64,000 bases of DNA from Aliiroseovarius sp. F20344 (lineage in GTDB: Bacteria > Pseudomonadota > Alphaproteobacteria > Rhodobacterales > Rhodobacteraceae), in the NCBI RefSeq assembly GCF_023016155.1, contig NZ_JALKBG010000005.1, positions 1 to 64,000 on the forward strand, given 5' to 3'. This document shows positions 1-9,117 of the stretch, one piece after another. The notes beneath the pieces were generated by a model that had not been told where the DNA came from, searched no databases, and saw only the letters and a program-made list of their open reading frames with translations. Made by a program: the position numbers and the translations under genes. The first letter of the stretch is position 1. Every line of letters begins with the position of its first letter.

Positions 1-468
1 ATGATCGTCTTGTCAGTTGTTCTGATGGTGCCCGTAGCGGGTGCGTTTACAGGCTTGTTTCTGGACGAGGTCGCCGACGCGGTCGAGGCCAAGCACTATC
101 CCCATCTTGCCCCCAACGCGGAACAGCCCCTTATGGTTGCAGTACGCGAAAGCCTTGGGTTCTTCGGGGTGATCGTGGGCGTGAACCTGATCGCACTGAT
201 AATGTTCTTCTTCGTCGGCCCGCTTGCACCGATCCTGTTTTACGCCGTGAACGGCTACCTTCTGGGACGCGAGTATTTCACAATGGCCGCCATGCGGCGC
301 ATTGGGCGGCACGAAGCCCATCTTCTGCGCAAACGCCACAACGCCCAGATCTGGCTGGCTGGCTGTTTGATGGCAGTGCCGCTATCCATCCCTTTGGTGA
401 ATCTTTTGATCCCAATCTTAGGTGCGGCGAGCTTTACACACATGTTCCACCGTCTTGCGGGGCGTTAG
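1..468 (+). CDS. EI24/CysZ-like integral membrane protein, 5'-truncated by the window edge
   Basis: The 155 visible residues begin at base 1, so the ATG there is probably internal and the gene likely starts upstream of the window. Several hydrophobic helices are visible (about residues 1-20, 50-78 and 115-140). Between them lies a segment with NGYLLGREYF and a following basic stretch with RRIGRHEA, the pattern I associate with the C-terminal half of the EI24 (CysZ-like) family. Related proteins in Rhodobacterales are annotated as EI24 domain-containing proteins. CysZ is a sulfate permease, but most EI24 members have no tested function and I do not assign one. Confidence 0.7.
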   Translation: MIVLSVVLMVPVAGAFTGLFLDEVADAVEAKHYPHLAPNAEQPLMVAVRESLGFFGVIVGVNLIALIMFFFVGPLAPILFYAVNGYLLGREYFTMAAMRRIGRHEAHLLRKRHNAQIWLAGCLMAVPLSIPLVNLLIPILGAASFTHMFHRLAGR

Positions 469-627
469 AAGTCGGCGAAGTGCTTGCCGTGCGCCTTCAG
501 AGGGCTGAGTAAGGCTGGGCTTGCTACTATTTGTAGCCCAGCGTTCTTGTGGAATTTAGGTTATGAACCCAAATCTACGATCATCCAAATTTGCAAGAAG
601 TCCCATTTGGATGATATCGGAACGCCT

Positions 628-1053
628 ATGACCGAGATTTCAATTTATCAGTTCGTCAAAGAAAAACTCGTCACCCACGGTGTTGAAAATACCGAGGATG
701 GCGCGCTGACGTTGCAAGATCGGTATTTGTTCTCTCTATTTGTTGATCTTGAACGTGCGGTGCGAAACAGTAGTTTCGATGCTACTCAATCCGCAGTGCA
801 GAAAATTGAAAACTATCTAGTTTCAATCGAAAAGCGCCAGATCATGGCTTTTGCATACCTGTATCTGAAGTTTTCTGAATTCACGCCAGCACTAATAGAA
901 GCCGATGAGTATCTACAGAATGGCCGCGTCCGAAAAACTAAAGAGTTTTTGAGACAGATCTCAGATGAGGAGATGCTGATTGGGCTGTGGGCGACAGTTA
1001 AGTACGATCAGGAGGGCAAAAGGCTTCTCGGTGCGGTTCACGCAACCTCTTGA
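628..1053 (+). CDS. Hypothetical soluble protein, 141 aa
   Basis: The frame is open from 484, but the stretch before 628 reads like non-coding sequence. The ATG at 628 (MTEISIYQF) is the most natural start, although no strong ribosome-binding site is visible. The product is acidic and mostly helical, with no signal peptide, membrane segment or motif that I recognise. Its base composition is more AT-rich than the flanking genes, which could mean recent acquisition. It ends just before a bidirectional terminator. The function is unknown. Confidence 0.55.
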   Translation: MTEISIYQFVKEKLVTHGVENTEDGALTLQDRYLFSLFVDLERAVRNSSFDATQSAVQKIENYLVSIEKRQIMAFAYLYLKFSEFTPALIEADEYLQNGRVRKTKEFLRQISDEEMLIGLWATVKYDQEGKRLLGAVHATS

Positions 1054-1094
1054 AGATCGACTGGAAACGAACTGCCGCATAGTTCACACATACT

Positions 1095-1119
1095 AAGGGC
1101 GCCCGCTGGGCGCCCTTTT
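1095..1119. terminator. Bidirectional intrinsic terminator
   Basis: A perfect 10-bp stem (AAGGGCGCCC / GGGCGCCCTT) with a 3-nt loop is followed by TTTT on the plus strand. It lies between the convergent hypothetical gene (plus) and the DUF1467 gene (minus), so it can end both transcripts. Confidence 0.8.
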
Positions 1120-1120
1120 C

Positions 1121-1399
1121 TTACCCACGCACATCCTCATACCGATCAAACCAGTCGATATCTTCAATCCCGATCCAGCCCGAGACGATGATCCCCGCGA
1201 TAATCGCGAAGACGATGGTACCAACGATGGTCACGATGATCAGTGTGCGCCCGAGTTTGAAATTGGCGGGGGCACCGGCATGTGTACCGGGCACGATTTC
1301 GCCCTCGTCGCCTTGGGTGCGCAAGCGGATTGGAAGGACCACGAACATGGTCACGAACCAGATCACCACATAAAGAACGATGGCGGCGGTGATGGACAT
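1121..1399 (-). CDS. DUF1467 family small membrane protein
   Basis: This 92-aa protein has two transmembrane helices, roughly residues 3-23 and 52-75. The motif FVVLPIRLRTQGDEG follows the first helix and is the signature of DUF1467, a small family widespread in Alphaproteobacteria. Its ATG shares one base with the stop codon of the upstream epimerase gene (TGATG), so the two are translationally coupled. This mce-DUF1467 pairing is common in Rhodobacterales. The biochemical role is unknown; the location suggests a link to the epimerase only through co-expression. Confidence 0.85.
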   Translation of the reverse strand: MSITAAIVLYVVIWFVTMFVVLPIRLRTQGDEGEIVPGTHAGAPANFKLGRTLIIVTIVGTIVFAIIAGIIVSGWIGIEDIDWFDRYEDVRG

Positions 1400-1803
1400 C
1401 AGACTTGTTCCAGCTCGACCAAAGTGCCGGTGAAGTCTTTCGGGTGCAGGAACAGGACCGGCTTGCCGTGCGCGCCGATCTTGGGTTCGCCAGTGCCCAG
1501 AACGCGTGCGCCTGACGCCTGCAGCTGATCACGTGCGGCAAGAATATCGTCTACTTCATAGCAGATGTGGTGAATGCCGCCCGACGGGTTCTTTTCCAGA
1601 AAGCCCGCGATGGGAGAATTGTCGCCCAGCGGATAAAGCAGCTCGATCTTGGTGTTCGGTAGCTCGATGAACACAACGGTCACGCCATGATCGGGTTCGT
1701 CCTGAGGGGCGTTTACCTTTGCGCCCAGCGTGTCGCGATATTGCGCGGCGGCGGCCTCAAGGTCCGGTACAGCGATGGCTACGTGGTTCAGGCGTCCGAT
1801 CAT
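1399..1803 (-). CDS. mce: Methylmalonyl-CoA epimerase
   Basis: This is a 134-aa glyoxalase/VOC-fold protein that interconverts (2S)- and (2R)-methylmalonyl-CoA in the propionyl-CoA to succinyl-CoA pathway. It begins MIGRLNHVAIAV with the first metal-ligand His. Later come a DHGV segment and a GGIHHICYEV segment that supply further metal ligands, and it ends with a VELEQ tail as in family members. I chose the ATG at 1803 because GGGAGAGA precedes it at good spacing; the longer frame to 1896 has no support. The mutase is not in the window, but its G-protein chaperone MeaB is at 26088. Confidence 0.93.
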   Translation of the reverse strand: MIGRLNHVAIAVPDLEAAAAQYRDTLGAKVNAPQDEPDHGVTVVFIELPNTKIELLYPLGDNSPIAGFLEKNPSGGIHHICYEVDDILAARDQLQASGARVLGTGEPKIGAHGKPVLFLHPKDFTGTLVELEQV

Positions 1804-1960
1804 CTTGTCTCTCCCGTTTCGAATGCTGTGCTGCTTATGCCCAAGCGACCGGGTTTGGGCAAGCGGCACGGTGCCACAGGTGCGTGTTGTGTTCACGGAT
1901 GCCAGTTTAACCTCCTGTTAGGCAGTTCTGAGCCATGGTGACCGTGAAAGGAGCCAGAAG

Positions 1961-2680
1961 ATGAGCGACGATCTTGAAACCTTTATGATGACCCAACCCC
2001 CAACGGCAGACCGACCCCTGAATGGGATGACGGTGCTTGTGGTGGAGGACAGTCGATTTGCGTCAGAGGCGATCCGCCTGTTGTGCCTGCGCTCTGGCGC
2101 GCGCATTCGCAGGGCCGACAATCTTGCAGCTGCACATCGGCATCTCCGGGTTTATCGTCCTACCGCCGTCATTATTGATATGGGGCTGCCTGATGGATCC
2201 GGAGCGGAGCTGATTGAGGAGCTGACCAACGATGCAATTCGCGTTCCGGTGATCCTTGGGATGAGCGGTGATGCAGGAACGCAAGAAGTAGCTCTGGGAG
2301 CTGGTGCAGACGGGTTTCTTGTGAAGCCGGTCGAATCTCTGGCGGAGTTTCAACAGGCGATCTTGTCGGTTTTACCTCCACAAGAAGGACCGGTAAGCCT
2401 AAAGGTTTTGCCAAGCGAGATTGTTCAGCCAGATGAACTGGCGCTTCAGGATGATCTGTCACATCTGGCAAGGATAATCCATGATCGCGATGATGGGCCA
2501 GCACAGGACTATGTTGCGCAATTTCTGGGTGGCCTTGCGCTCAGCGCCCATGATCAGCCGATGGCGGTTGCCGCCCAAAGCCTTGCGGCTTCTCGGGTTG
2601 CAGGGCGTTCAACAAGCGCAGCTATGGCCCGCGTGATTCATCTGGTCGAAGATCGATTGAAGGATCGAAGGCAGCTCTAG
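1961..2680 (+). CDS. Response regulator receiver protein with an unassigned C-terminal region
   Basis: Residues about 23-140 form a receiver domain: acidic pair E29-D30 in VVEDS, phospho-acceptor D73 in IIDMGLPDGSG, switch Ser near 102 in GMSGDA, and K122 in FLVKPVES. The remaining 100 residues do not match any output domain I recognise (no HTH, GGDEF, HisKA or obvious Hpt motif). It may work by protein contact, like stand-alone receivers. A GAAAGGAG-like site lies 5' of the ATG at 1961. No histidine kinase gene is adjacent, so it is an orphan regulator. Confidence 0.85.
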   Translation: MSDDLETFMMTQPPTADRPLNGMTVLVVEDSRFASEAIRLLCLRSGARIRRADNLAAAHRHLRVYRPTAVIIDMGLPDGSGAELIEELTNDAIRVPVILGMSGDAGTQEVALGAGADGFLVKPVESLAEFQQAILSVLPPQEGPVSLKVLPSEIVQPDELALQDDLSHLARIIHDRDDGPAQDYVAQFLGGLALSAHDQPMAVAAQSLAASRVAGRSTSAAMARVIHLVEDRLKDRRQL

Positions 2681-2799
2681 GCTCAGAAATTAACCTGTTC
2701 GGCACGAAATGGACCCCCGGCTTCCTCATTTCCGCCCTTTTTCAGATGCAGATTGGGTCTCGAGGAAGGGTGAATTTAATCAATTGCGAGGTTGATAGT

Positions 2800-2982
2800 A
2801 TGAAAGACCTGATCAAGAAGTTTGCTGATGAAGAGCTTGGAAACGCTGTTGTTGACTGGACTGTACTAATTGCTGGTGCAGTTATGATGGTTACCGCGGT
2901 TGTTTTAGCTGTTGTTGAGCCCGGCACGCCGGTAAGCGAAGCAGTAAGTGAAATCATCGAGACGCAGCCCTTGGCAGGTTAG
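2800..2982 (+). CDS. Small Flp/pilin-like membrane protein, 60 aa
   Basis: The protein has a short charged N-terminus (MKDLIKKFADEELGNAVVDW) running into a single hydrophobic helix of about 22 residues and a short polar tail. That layout, with Gly before the helix and an acidic residue near +5, resembles Flp/Fap type IVb pilins and the related small proteins of Rhodobacterales. The canonical GATAIEYGLIA box is replaced by GNAVVDWTVLIAG, so it is at best a divergent member. No tad or cpa assembly genes are nearby. The ATG at 2800 fits better than the upstream frame from 2746. Confidence 0.55.
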   Translation: MKDLIKKFADEELGNAVVDWTVLIAGAVMMVTAVVLAVVEPGTPVSEAVSEIIETQPLAG

Positions 2983-3019
2983 CCTGACCTTATTGTAGCG
3001 TTCTGTTGTTATGAGTATC

Positions 3020-3049
3020 GGGCGCGCTTCGCAGCGCGCCCTGTTATAT
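3020..3049 (+). terminator. Intrinsic terminator after the pilin-like gene
   Basis: A 9-bp perfect GC stem (GGGCGCGCT / AGCGCGCCC) with a TCGC loop lies at 3020-3041. A T-rich tract follows. It separates the plus-strand small gene from the convergent DUF1501 gene. Confidence 0.7.
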
Positions 3050-3050
3050 T

Positions 3051-4286
3051 TTAAGCTATGATTTTTGGCAGGCCGGGAGACAAATCCAAGCCCGGGAAGA
3101 CCGTCCCCTCAATGTCGGATGTACTTGCGCTGAACAGGCCCTGCATGGCCGAAGCCGCATAAAGGCGAATGTCCGCAGTCGGCATCAAATCACGCCGATT
3201 ATAAAGCGCCTCTTCTTCCAGCCCCGGCCAGTTTCCATAGACCTGTCCCCCTCGGATGGCGCCGCCAGCCATTACGATGGCCCCGCCAGTTCCGTGATCG
3301 GTTCCTTTGCTGCCATTCTGGCGCACGGTGCGCCCGAATTCGGTCATGGCCATGACGGTGGTCTTTTCCCATACCGGTCCCAGATCCGCTTTCAGTGTCA
3401 TAATCGCGTCTTGCAGTTTGGACAAAGCACGCTTGAAGTTCCGCGCTTGACCGACATGTGTATCCCACCCGCCGATCGAAAAAGAAGCAATCCGCGTATC
3501 GTGTCTCAGCATTTCGGCGGTGAACGACGCAATGCCAGAGATGCTTCCATGCTCACGTGCCATTCTCATGGCGTCGGACATCATTTCGGCCGGATCGTCG
3601 GCGGCCTCCTCGGTGGTTATCAGCATCTCTGGGTGCAGAACCTCGGTCAGGTCCACAGCTTCGCTCAATGCGGACGAAAACAATGGATCATTTTGGTGGA
3701 CCTTCTTCATCAAAAGGCGCGTGGCTTCTGACAGGGACAAAGTCACATCTGGTGACCAGCCCGAAGTAGCAGCGTCCCCGTTGAGGATCAGCAGATCCTC
3801 GCGCCCGACCGCGAAGGCTGTGCGCAAACTGCTGTTGGGTATGGTTTGCACCAGCCGATTCAACCAGCCGTCACGGATCGCTCCGTTCGCGTCTACGCCT
3901 GCTTCCAATATGTCTTGCCCATCAAAATGGCTCCGTTTGTCGCGATATGGTGTCGAAACAGCTTGGCCAAAGGCCAATTCCCCAGATTTCCACAAGCTGT
4001 GCAACCGATCAGCCGCCGGGTGCAGAGCATAGAAATCGTTCAGTGGAAGCGCATTCTGATCTGCGGAAAGATCGGGTCTGAGGCTGGAGAACAGAGGGTC
4101 CCCAACCGGACGCACAAGATCCAACCCGTCCATCCCGCCGCGCAGTACGATGACCACCAGCCGATGGTCGCCGGGCGTTGATGCAAGACTGACCGGTGTC
4201 AGCAAAGGGCTTGCCGCAAGTGAACAGCCAAGGATACCTGCGTTCTTCAGAAAGCCGCGACGTGAGAGAGAAGTATGTTTCGTCAT
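3051..4286 (-). CDS. DUF1501 family Tat-exported protein
   Basis: This 411-aa protein starts with a twin-arginine signal (SRRGFLKNAG followed by a hydrophobic stretch and a small-residue cleavage region), so it should be exported folded. The mature part has the DUF1501 hallmarks: VIVLRGGMDGLD near the N-terminus, GGWDTH in the middle, and TEFGRT followed by DHGTGGA towards the C-terminus. These resemble alkaline-phosphatase-superfamily (sulfatase-like) folds. DUF1501 genes are almost always paired with DUF1800, as here; the upstream DUF1800 gene ends 14 bp before this start. The substrate is unknown. Confidence 0.9.
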   Translation of the reverse strand: MTKHTSLSRRGFLKNAGILGCSLAASPLLTPVSLASTPGDHRLVVIVLRGGMDGLDLVRPVGDPLFSSLRPDLSADQNALPLNDFYALHPAADRLHSLWKSGELAFGQAVSTPYRDKRSHFDGQDILEAGVDANGAIRDGWLNRLVQTIPNSSLRTAFAVGREDLLILNGDAATSGWSPDVTLSLSEATRLLMKKVHQNDPLFSSALSEAVDLTEVLHPEMLITTEEAADDPAEMMSDAMRMAREHGSISGIASFTAEMLRHDTRIASFSIGGWDTHVGQARNFKRALSKLQDAIMTLKADLGPVWEKTTVMAMTEFGRTVRQNGSKGTDHGTGGAIVMAGGAIRGGQVYGNWPGLEEEALYNRRDLMPTADIRLYAASAMQGLFSASTSDIEGTVFPGLDLSPGLPKIIA

Positions 4287-4300
4287 AATCGGTTTCCTTG

Positions 4301-5686
4301 TTAACGGCGCTGGAATTCGGGCGAAGACAGAATGATCCCAATCCCCTCCCACCGTGTTTCCGCTGCTCGGGCGGCAAAATCGGTGGCGTCCGAAGCCTGC
4401 CCGGCCAATGCAGTTTCTACGAAGTCACGCGGATCAGGCAGTTTGAAGTCCAAAGCAGATGGGGCAGAAACGGCCCACTGAATGCGCGCTGCCAGGCCCT
4501 GCGGTGTGATCCAATGGGCCGAATCTTCGGGCCAGCCATCAGGACCATTTGGGGTTTCCCATTGCTGGCCCATTAATTTCAATGGCCCAAAGAATACAAG
4601 ATTGCGTTGTTTGCGCTTCATGGCGGTGAGGGTGCCTTCGGGCACGCCCAGTGCGCGAACCGAAGACGCAACAAAATCAAACGGCTGCTTGACCTTATTA
4701 CGTTCCGGTGCCCATGCAGCTGGATGGTTCAACAAAACCTCGTAAAGCGCCATCAGGTCGCCATCGCTTTCTATGAAGCTTCCGGACAAAGCTCGAACCA
4801 AATCTGGATCAGGAATGTCGGACACGAAATGCGTTGCCAGTTTGGTCGCGATGTAGCGCGCTGTGTCCGGGTGCCGGGCGATGTCTTCCAGCGCCTCAAA
4901 TACATCGTCAACCCGCGGTTTTTTTCGGCCATAACGTTTGCCCAAAACCACCTCGGGACCCGGGTTGCCTTTGCGGGGGTGAAACCTGTAGCGGCCGTCT
5001 TCCCCCAACGCAAAACCCGCAAGAAGATTGGCAAATGAACGCACGTCTTTCTGCGTATAGGCTCCGTCGACGCCAAGCGTGTGAAGTTCTAGAATCTCGC
5101 GTGCCAAGTTTTCGTTTAGGCTACGCTTGCCTTGCATCGCCAGCTTGCTGCCTTCCCCGGCGGAAGCAAATTGGTCAAGAAAATGCAGCATCACCGGGTG
5201 GGTGCTGCTGGCCTTCAGCATGTCCACGAAACGGCCATTTACATGTGGCCGCACAACGTCTTCGGAGAAGGTCGAGGCTACGCTTCTGAACTGAGGCCCT
5301 TTGCCGATAACGGTGAAGTGGTCGGTCCAAAATCGCACCAGACGTTCACGGAAAGCGTCCTCGGTTGTGGTGCATCGGTTCAGTGTCGATATGAACCAGG
5401 CCTCTCGCTTGCGGTTCATCTGGGCGTATTTCTTCTTACGCGCAGCTATGGTTTTTTCGACAGCTGGCCCACCTTTGTTACGTGCTTTACGGACGGCAAT
5501 GGTCAGTTGCTTAACTTCTTTCAGGTGGTCGTAAATATCGACGAACCCGGGGATGGGAAAGCGTTCTGCCTGAGTGTCTGGACCAGCCAGCATATCCAGC
5601 ATCTGTGAAACAGATTTCGGCGCATCCAAACCAAGTCTTGGCCCATAGCCAAAACGGGTCTGTGCAATATTTGGATCAAATGACAT
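4301..5686 (-). CDS. DUF1800 family protein
   Basis: This 461-aa protein shows the features of the DUF1800 family: an N-terminal segment with QTRFGYGPR, a long helical domain with MNRKREAWF and FRERLVRFWTDHFTV, and the conserved NENLAREILELHTLGVDGAYTQ region around the middle (quoted only in part here as NENLARE and ELHTLGV). A C-terminal segment with W-x-x-P-NGPDGWPE follows. The ATG at 5686 has AGGAGA upstream; the in-frame TTG one codon earlier is less likely. It is transcribed ahead of the DUF1501 gene and the pair probably works together outside the cytoplasm. No enzymatic activity is established for the family. Confidence 0.9.
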   Translation of the reverse strand: MSFDPNIAQTRFGYGPRLGLDAPKSVSQMLDMLAGPDTQAERFPIPGFVDIYDHLKEVKQLTIAVRKARNKGGPAVEKTIAARKKKYAQMNRKREAWFISTLNRCTTTEDAFRERLVRFWTDHFTVIGKGPQFRSVASTFSEDVVRPHVNGRFVDMLKASSTHPVMLHFLDQFASAGEGSKLAMQGKRSLNENLAREILELHTLGVDGAYTQKDVRSFANLLAGFALGEDGRYRFHPRKGNPGPEVVLGKRYGRKKPRVDDVFEALEDIARHPDTARYIATKLATHFVSDIPDPDLVRALSGSFIESDGDLMALYEVLLNHPAAWAPERNKVKQPFDFVASSVRALGVPEGTLTAMKRKQRNLVFFGPLKLMGQQWETPNGPDGWPEDSAHWITPQGLAARIQWAVSAPSALDFKLPDPRDFVETALAGQASDATDFAARAAETRWEGIGIILSSPEFQRR

Positions 5687-5780
5687 CAAGTTCTCCTGGC
5701 ACCAGACTGGCCCTCACATGTTGTGTGGGCAAGCCTGTTTATGCCAGGGGAATTATTGATATGCGATGACGGTGGTCAAA

Positions 5781-7631
5781 TCACTCTTGTGGAATGACGC
5801 GCAGATGCAGTTCACGCAGCTGTTCGTTCTGCGGCTCGGATGGCGCATTCATCATCAGGTCTTCGGCGCGCTGGTTCATCGGGAACATCATTACTTCGCG
5901 GATGTTGTCTTGATCGGCCAGCAGCATCACGATGCGGTCGACGCCAGCGGCACAGCCACCGTGCGGGGGGGCACCATACTGGAACGCGTTGACCATGCCG
6001 CCGAAACGCTTGATCACTTCGCTCTTGCCATAGCCAGCCAGTTCAAAGGCTTTGAACATGATTTCAGGCTGATGATTTCGGATTGCGCCCGACACCAGTT
6101 CATAGCCGTTACAGGCCAAGTCGTACTGGAAACCCTTTACGTGCAGCGGATCGCCCAGAAGCGCGTCCAACCCGCCTTGCGGCATCGAGAACGGGTTGTG
6201 GTCGAAGTCTAGGCCGCCATTTTCTTCGTCCAGCTGGAAGATCGGGAAGTCGACGATCCAAGCGAAGGCGAAACGGTCCTTGTCAGTTAGACCCAGCTCG
6301 TCGCCGATGACGGATCGGGCACGGCCTGCGACGCCTTCGAAGGCTTTAGGTTTGCCGCCGAGGAAGAAGGCTGCGTCCCCGATGTCCAGACCCAGTTGCT
6401 GGCGGATCGCCTCGGTACGCTCGGGGCCAATGTTCTTGGCCAGCGGACCGGCGGCTTCCATTCCGCCTTCGACTTCACCGGATTTCAGCTTGGCCTGAGC
6501 TTCTTTCACCGTGATGGCTAGCTCTTGCGCCACGGCATCTGCGGTCTTCTCGCGCCAGAAGATATAACCCATGCCGGGCAAACCTTCTTGCTGTGCAAAC
6601 TTGTTCATCCGGTCGCAGAACTTCCGCGAGCCACCTTTCGGGGCGGGAATGGCGCGAATCTCGGTGCCGTCCTGCTCCAGCAATTTGGCGAAGATTGCAA
6701 ATCCCGAACCACGGAAGTGGTCCGAGACGATCTGCATCTTGATCGGGTTGCGTAGGTCCGGCTTGTCGGTGCCGTACCACAGAGCTGAGTTCGCATAGGA
6801 AATCTGTTCCCATGTCTGGTCGACTTTCCGGCCGCCGCCGAACTCTTCAAAGACACCGCGCAGAACCGGTTCGATCGTGTCGAACACATCTTGCTGTTCT
6901 ACAAAGGACATTTCCATATCCAGCTGATAGAAGTCGGTCGGCGAACGGTCAGCGCGCGGGTCTTCGTCGCGGAAGCAAGGCGCAATCTGGAAATACTTGT
7001 CGAAACCGGCAACCATCATCAGCTGTTTGAATTGCTGAGGAGCCTGCGGCAGAGCATAGAATTTGCCCGGGTGCAAACGCGATGGCACTAGAAAGTCACG
7101 CGCACCTTCCGGCGACGAGGCCGTAATGATCGGCGTCTGATACTCGCGGAACCCTTGATCCCACATGCGCTTTCGCATCGAGGCCACTACGTCCGACCGC
7201 AGCTTCATGTTTTCCTGCATCACCTCGCGGCGCAGGTCGAGGAAGCGGTACTTCAGGCGAGTTTCTTCCGGGTATTCCTGATCGCCGAAGACCATCAGAG
7301 GCAGTTCGTCAGCGGCGCCCAGAACCTCAAGGTCACGGACGAAGACTTCAACTTCGCCGGTCGGGATCTTTTCGTTCACCAGATCGGTGTCACGCGCTTT
7401 GACGTTGCCGTCGATACGGATACACCATTCCGAGCGTACCTTCTCCATTTCCGCAAAGACGGGGCTATCAGGGTCGCACAGAACCTGCGTCATGCCGTAA
7501 TGGTCGCGAAGGTCGATGAACAGGATGCCGCCATGATCGCGGACACGGTGGACCCAGCCCGACAGGCGGACGGTGTCACCGACGTTGGATTTGTTCAGTT
7601 CAGCACAGGTGTGGCTGCGATAGGCGTGCAT
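5781..7631 (-). CDS. aspS: Aspartyl-tRNA synthetase
   Basis: This is a class II aminoacyl-tRNA synthetase of 616 aa. The N-terminal OB-fold anticodon-binding domain carries [13 protein letters not shown] and FIDLRDHYG. Motif 2 is [10 protein letters not shown], and the bacterial GAD insertion lies in the middle. Motif 3 is the C-terminal GVDRIVMLL. It charges tRNA-Asp; many alphaproteobacterial AspRS enzymes are non-discriminating and also charge tRNA-Asn for the GatCAB route, but the sequence alone does not settle that here. I chose the ATG at 7631 (MHAYRSHTC) because GGGAG precedes it. Confidence 0.97.
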   Translation of the reverse strand: MHAYRSHTCAELNKSNVGDTVRLSGWVHRVRDHGGILFIDLRDHYGMTQVLCDPDSPVFAEMEKVRSEWCIRIDGNVKARDTDLVNEKIPTGEVEVFVRDLEVLGAADELPLMVFGDQEYPEETRLKYRFLDLRREVMQENMKLRSDVVASMRKRMWDQGFREYQTPIITASSPEGARDFLVPSRLHPGKFYALPQAPQQFKQLMMVAGFDKYFQIAPCFRDEDPRADRSPTDFYQLDMEMSFVEQQDVFDTIEPVLRGVFEEFGGGRKVDQTWEQISYANSALWYGTDKPDLRNPIKMQIVSDHFRGSGFAIFAKLLEQDGTEIRAIPAPKGGSRKFCDRMNKFAQQEGLPGMGYIFWREKTADAVAQELAITVKEAQAKLKSGEVEGGMEAAGPLAKNIGPERTEAIRQQLGLDIGDAAFFLGGKPKAFEGVAGRARSVIGDELGLTDKDRFAFAWIVDFPIFQLDEENGGLDFDHNPFSMPQGGLDALLGDPLHVKGFQYDLACNGYELVSGAIRNHQPEIMFKAFELAGYGKSEVIKRFGGMVNAFQYGAPPHGGCAAGVDRIVMLLADQDNIREVMMFPMNQRAEDLMMNAPSEPQNEQLRELHLRVIPQE

Positions 7632-7827
7632 GTCAGGCTCCCACGAGCATTTGTAAGTCTCGGGCCGATACACCTGCCTTGGCGGGCAAAGTCAAGCCGC
7701 AGCGGCGCCAAGAGCGTAAAAGATCATCAACTAGGCGCAATTTTCTTGGTCTTCGCCGGATCACTGGATAAAAAGCATCTATTCCAACCTGCGCGAAGGC
7801 AGGCAAAAGTATAAAGGCAAAGACCGA

Positions 7828-9117
7828 ATGGTCGCGCGAATTGAGCACGCAGAGACTTCTAACGGGCACCGCACCGCATATCTGGCCATGTTGATATTGG
7901 GCGGTTTTCTGGTGTTTTTGCACTGGGGTCATTACCCACCCGATTTCGCGGCGCTTTATTTCGCAGGCCAGTTCTTTGCCGAAGGAACGCCGGCTTCGAT
8001 CTATCCCAAAGGTGAGACATTTTTTTGGGATGTGCCTCCGCACGAGTGGCAGTTGAAAGCAGATGCCGCAAGTCAGTTTTATGATCGACCTGCCCGTATC
8101 GTGACGCCTTACATCTATCCGCCGATATGGGTGTTGCCGTTGTCTTGGCTGTCCAAAGTCTTGGATTTCAAGCAGGCGTCGCACGCCATGCTTTTGCTGA
8201 ATGTCGCTTCTCTTTTAGCCATGCTCCGGATCGTTTTCGATTTGATACAGCCGCGTCGGATCACACTGTTTCATTGGGTTTTGATCCTGACCTTGCTTCT
8301 TGTCACCAGCACGATATCCCGGCTTGCGCTGCATCTTGGGCAGCCGCAGGTTTTGGTGTCTTTGCTAACCTTACTGGCTTTTGTGGATCTTGTGAAAAAC
8401 CGCCCCGTACGCGCGGGGGCATGGTTGGCGCTTGCAGCCTCGATCAAGTTGGCGCCAGCGCTTTTTGTGGTGATTTTCTTAATGGAAAGGAACTGGAAAG
8501 CTTTAGGGAGCTTCACAGTGTTTGGCAGTGTTCTTGCCGGTCTATCGGTCATGTTGATGGGCTGGCCAATACACGAGGCATTCTTGACCAAGCTCTCACA
8601 AGTCGAAGGGCAAGTGTTGGTTTCGCGCTTGAACCTAAGTCTAGAGCTTGCCCTGTTTCAAATTGATCAATTTATACGCGGAGAATTCGTATTTTCGATT
8701 TATGAGCCTGACACGTTTCCCAAACCCATTTGGGTTACGTGGGCCACGCGATTGCTATTGGTTTTTGGGGTGGTACTTATTGCTTTTCAGACCCGCATCG
8801 AAGATTTGCGTTGTCGCATCTGGGCGCGCTTGTTGTTGGTTGCAATACTTCTGCTGCTCACCAGCCCACTGGGTTGGCTGCACTATATGATCTTGCCGCT
8901 TGTACTTTTGCCCGGCTTGATTGAGCTTGCGCGCCCGCCGCTTGTGGCAACTCTGATCGCAGTCACAGGCATTGGCTATGCTCTGCCGCTGTATCTACGA
9001 TTGACTGACCATGCAGAAACCTTCCTGTTGCAGTCTTTCCTTTACACCACAGTTAGCCTTTTGATTTTCTGGACCGTTGTTGCTGCCCTTCGCCCCCTGC
9101 GAGGAGAAGCAGCATGA
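7828..9117 (+). CDS. GT87/DUF2029 family polytopic glycosyltransferase, copy 1
   Basis: The product is a 429-aa membrane protein with about ten hydrophobic helices. A conserved acidic residue lies in the first large loop (PPDFAALYFAGQFF). The family hallmarks LGQPQVLVSLL and ALAASIKLAPALF are present, with basic residues following. This is the pattern of DUF2029/GT87, GT-C enzymes that transfer mannose or other sugars from polyprenyl-phosphate donors. The stop overlaps the start of the next gene by 4 bp (ATGA), and that gene encodes a paralogue. Donor and acceptor cannot be read from the sequence. Confidence 0.82.
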   Translation: MVARIEHAETSNGHRTAYLAMLILGGFLVFLHWGHYPPDFAALYFAGQFFAEGTPASIYPKGETFFWDVPPHEWQLKADAASQFYDRPARIVTPYIYPPIWVLPLSWLSKVLDFKQASHAMLLLNVASLLAMLRIVFDLIQPRRITLFHWVLILTLLLVTSTISRLALHLGQPQVLVSLLTLLAFVDLVKNRPVRAGAWLALAASIKLAPALFVVIFLMERNWKALGSFTVFGSVLAGLSVMLMGWPIHEAFLTKLSQVEGQVLVSRLNLSLELALFQIDQFIRGEFVFSIYEPDTFPKPIWVTWATRLLLVFGVVLIAFQTRIEDLRCRIWARLLLVAILLLLTSPLGWLHYMILPLVLLPGLIELARPPLVATLIAVTGIGYALPLYLRLTDHAETFLLQSFLYTTVSLLIFWTVVAALRPLRGEAA

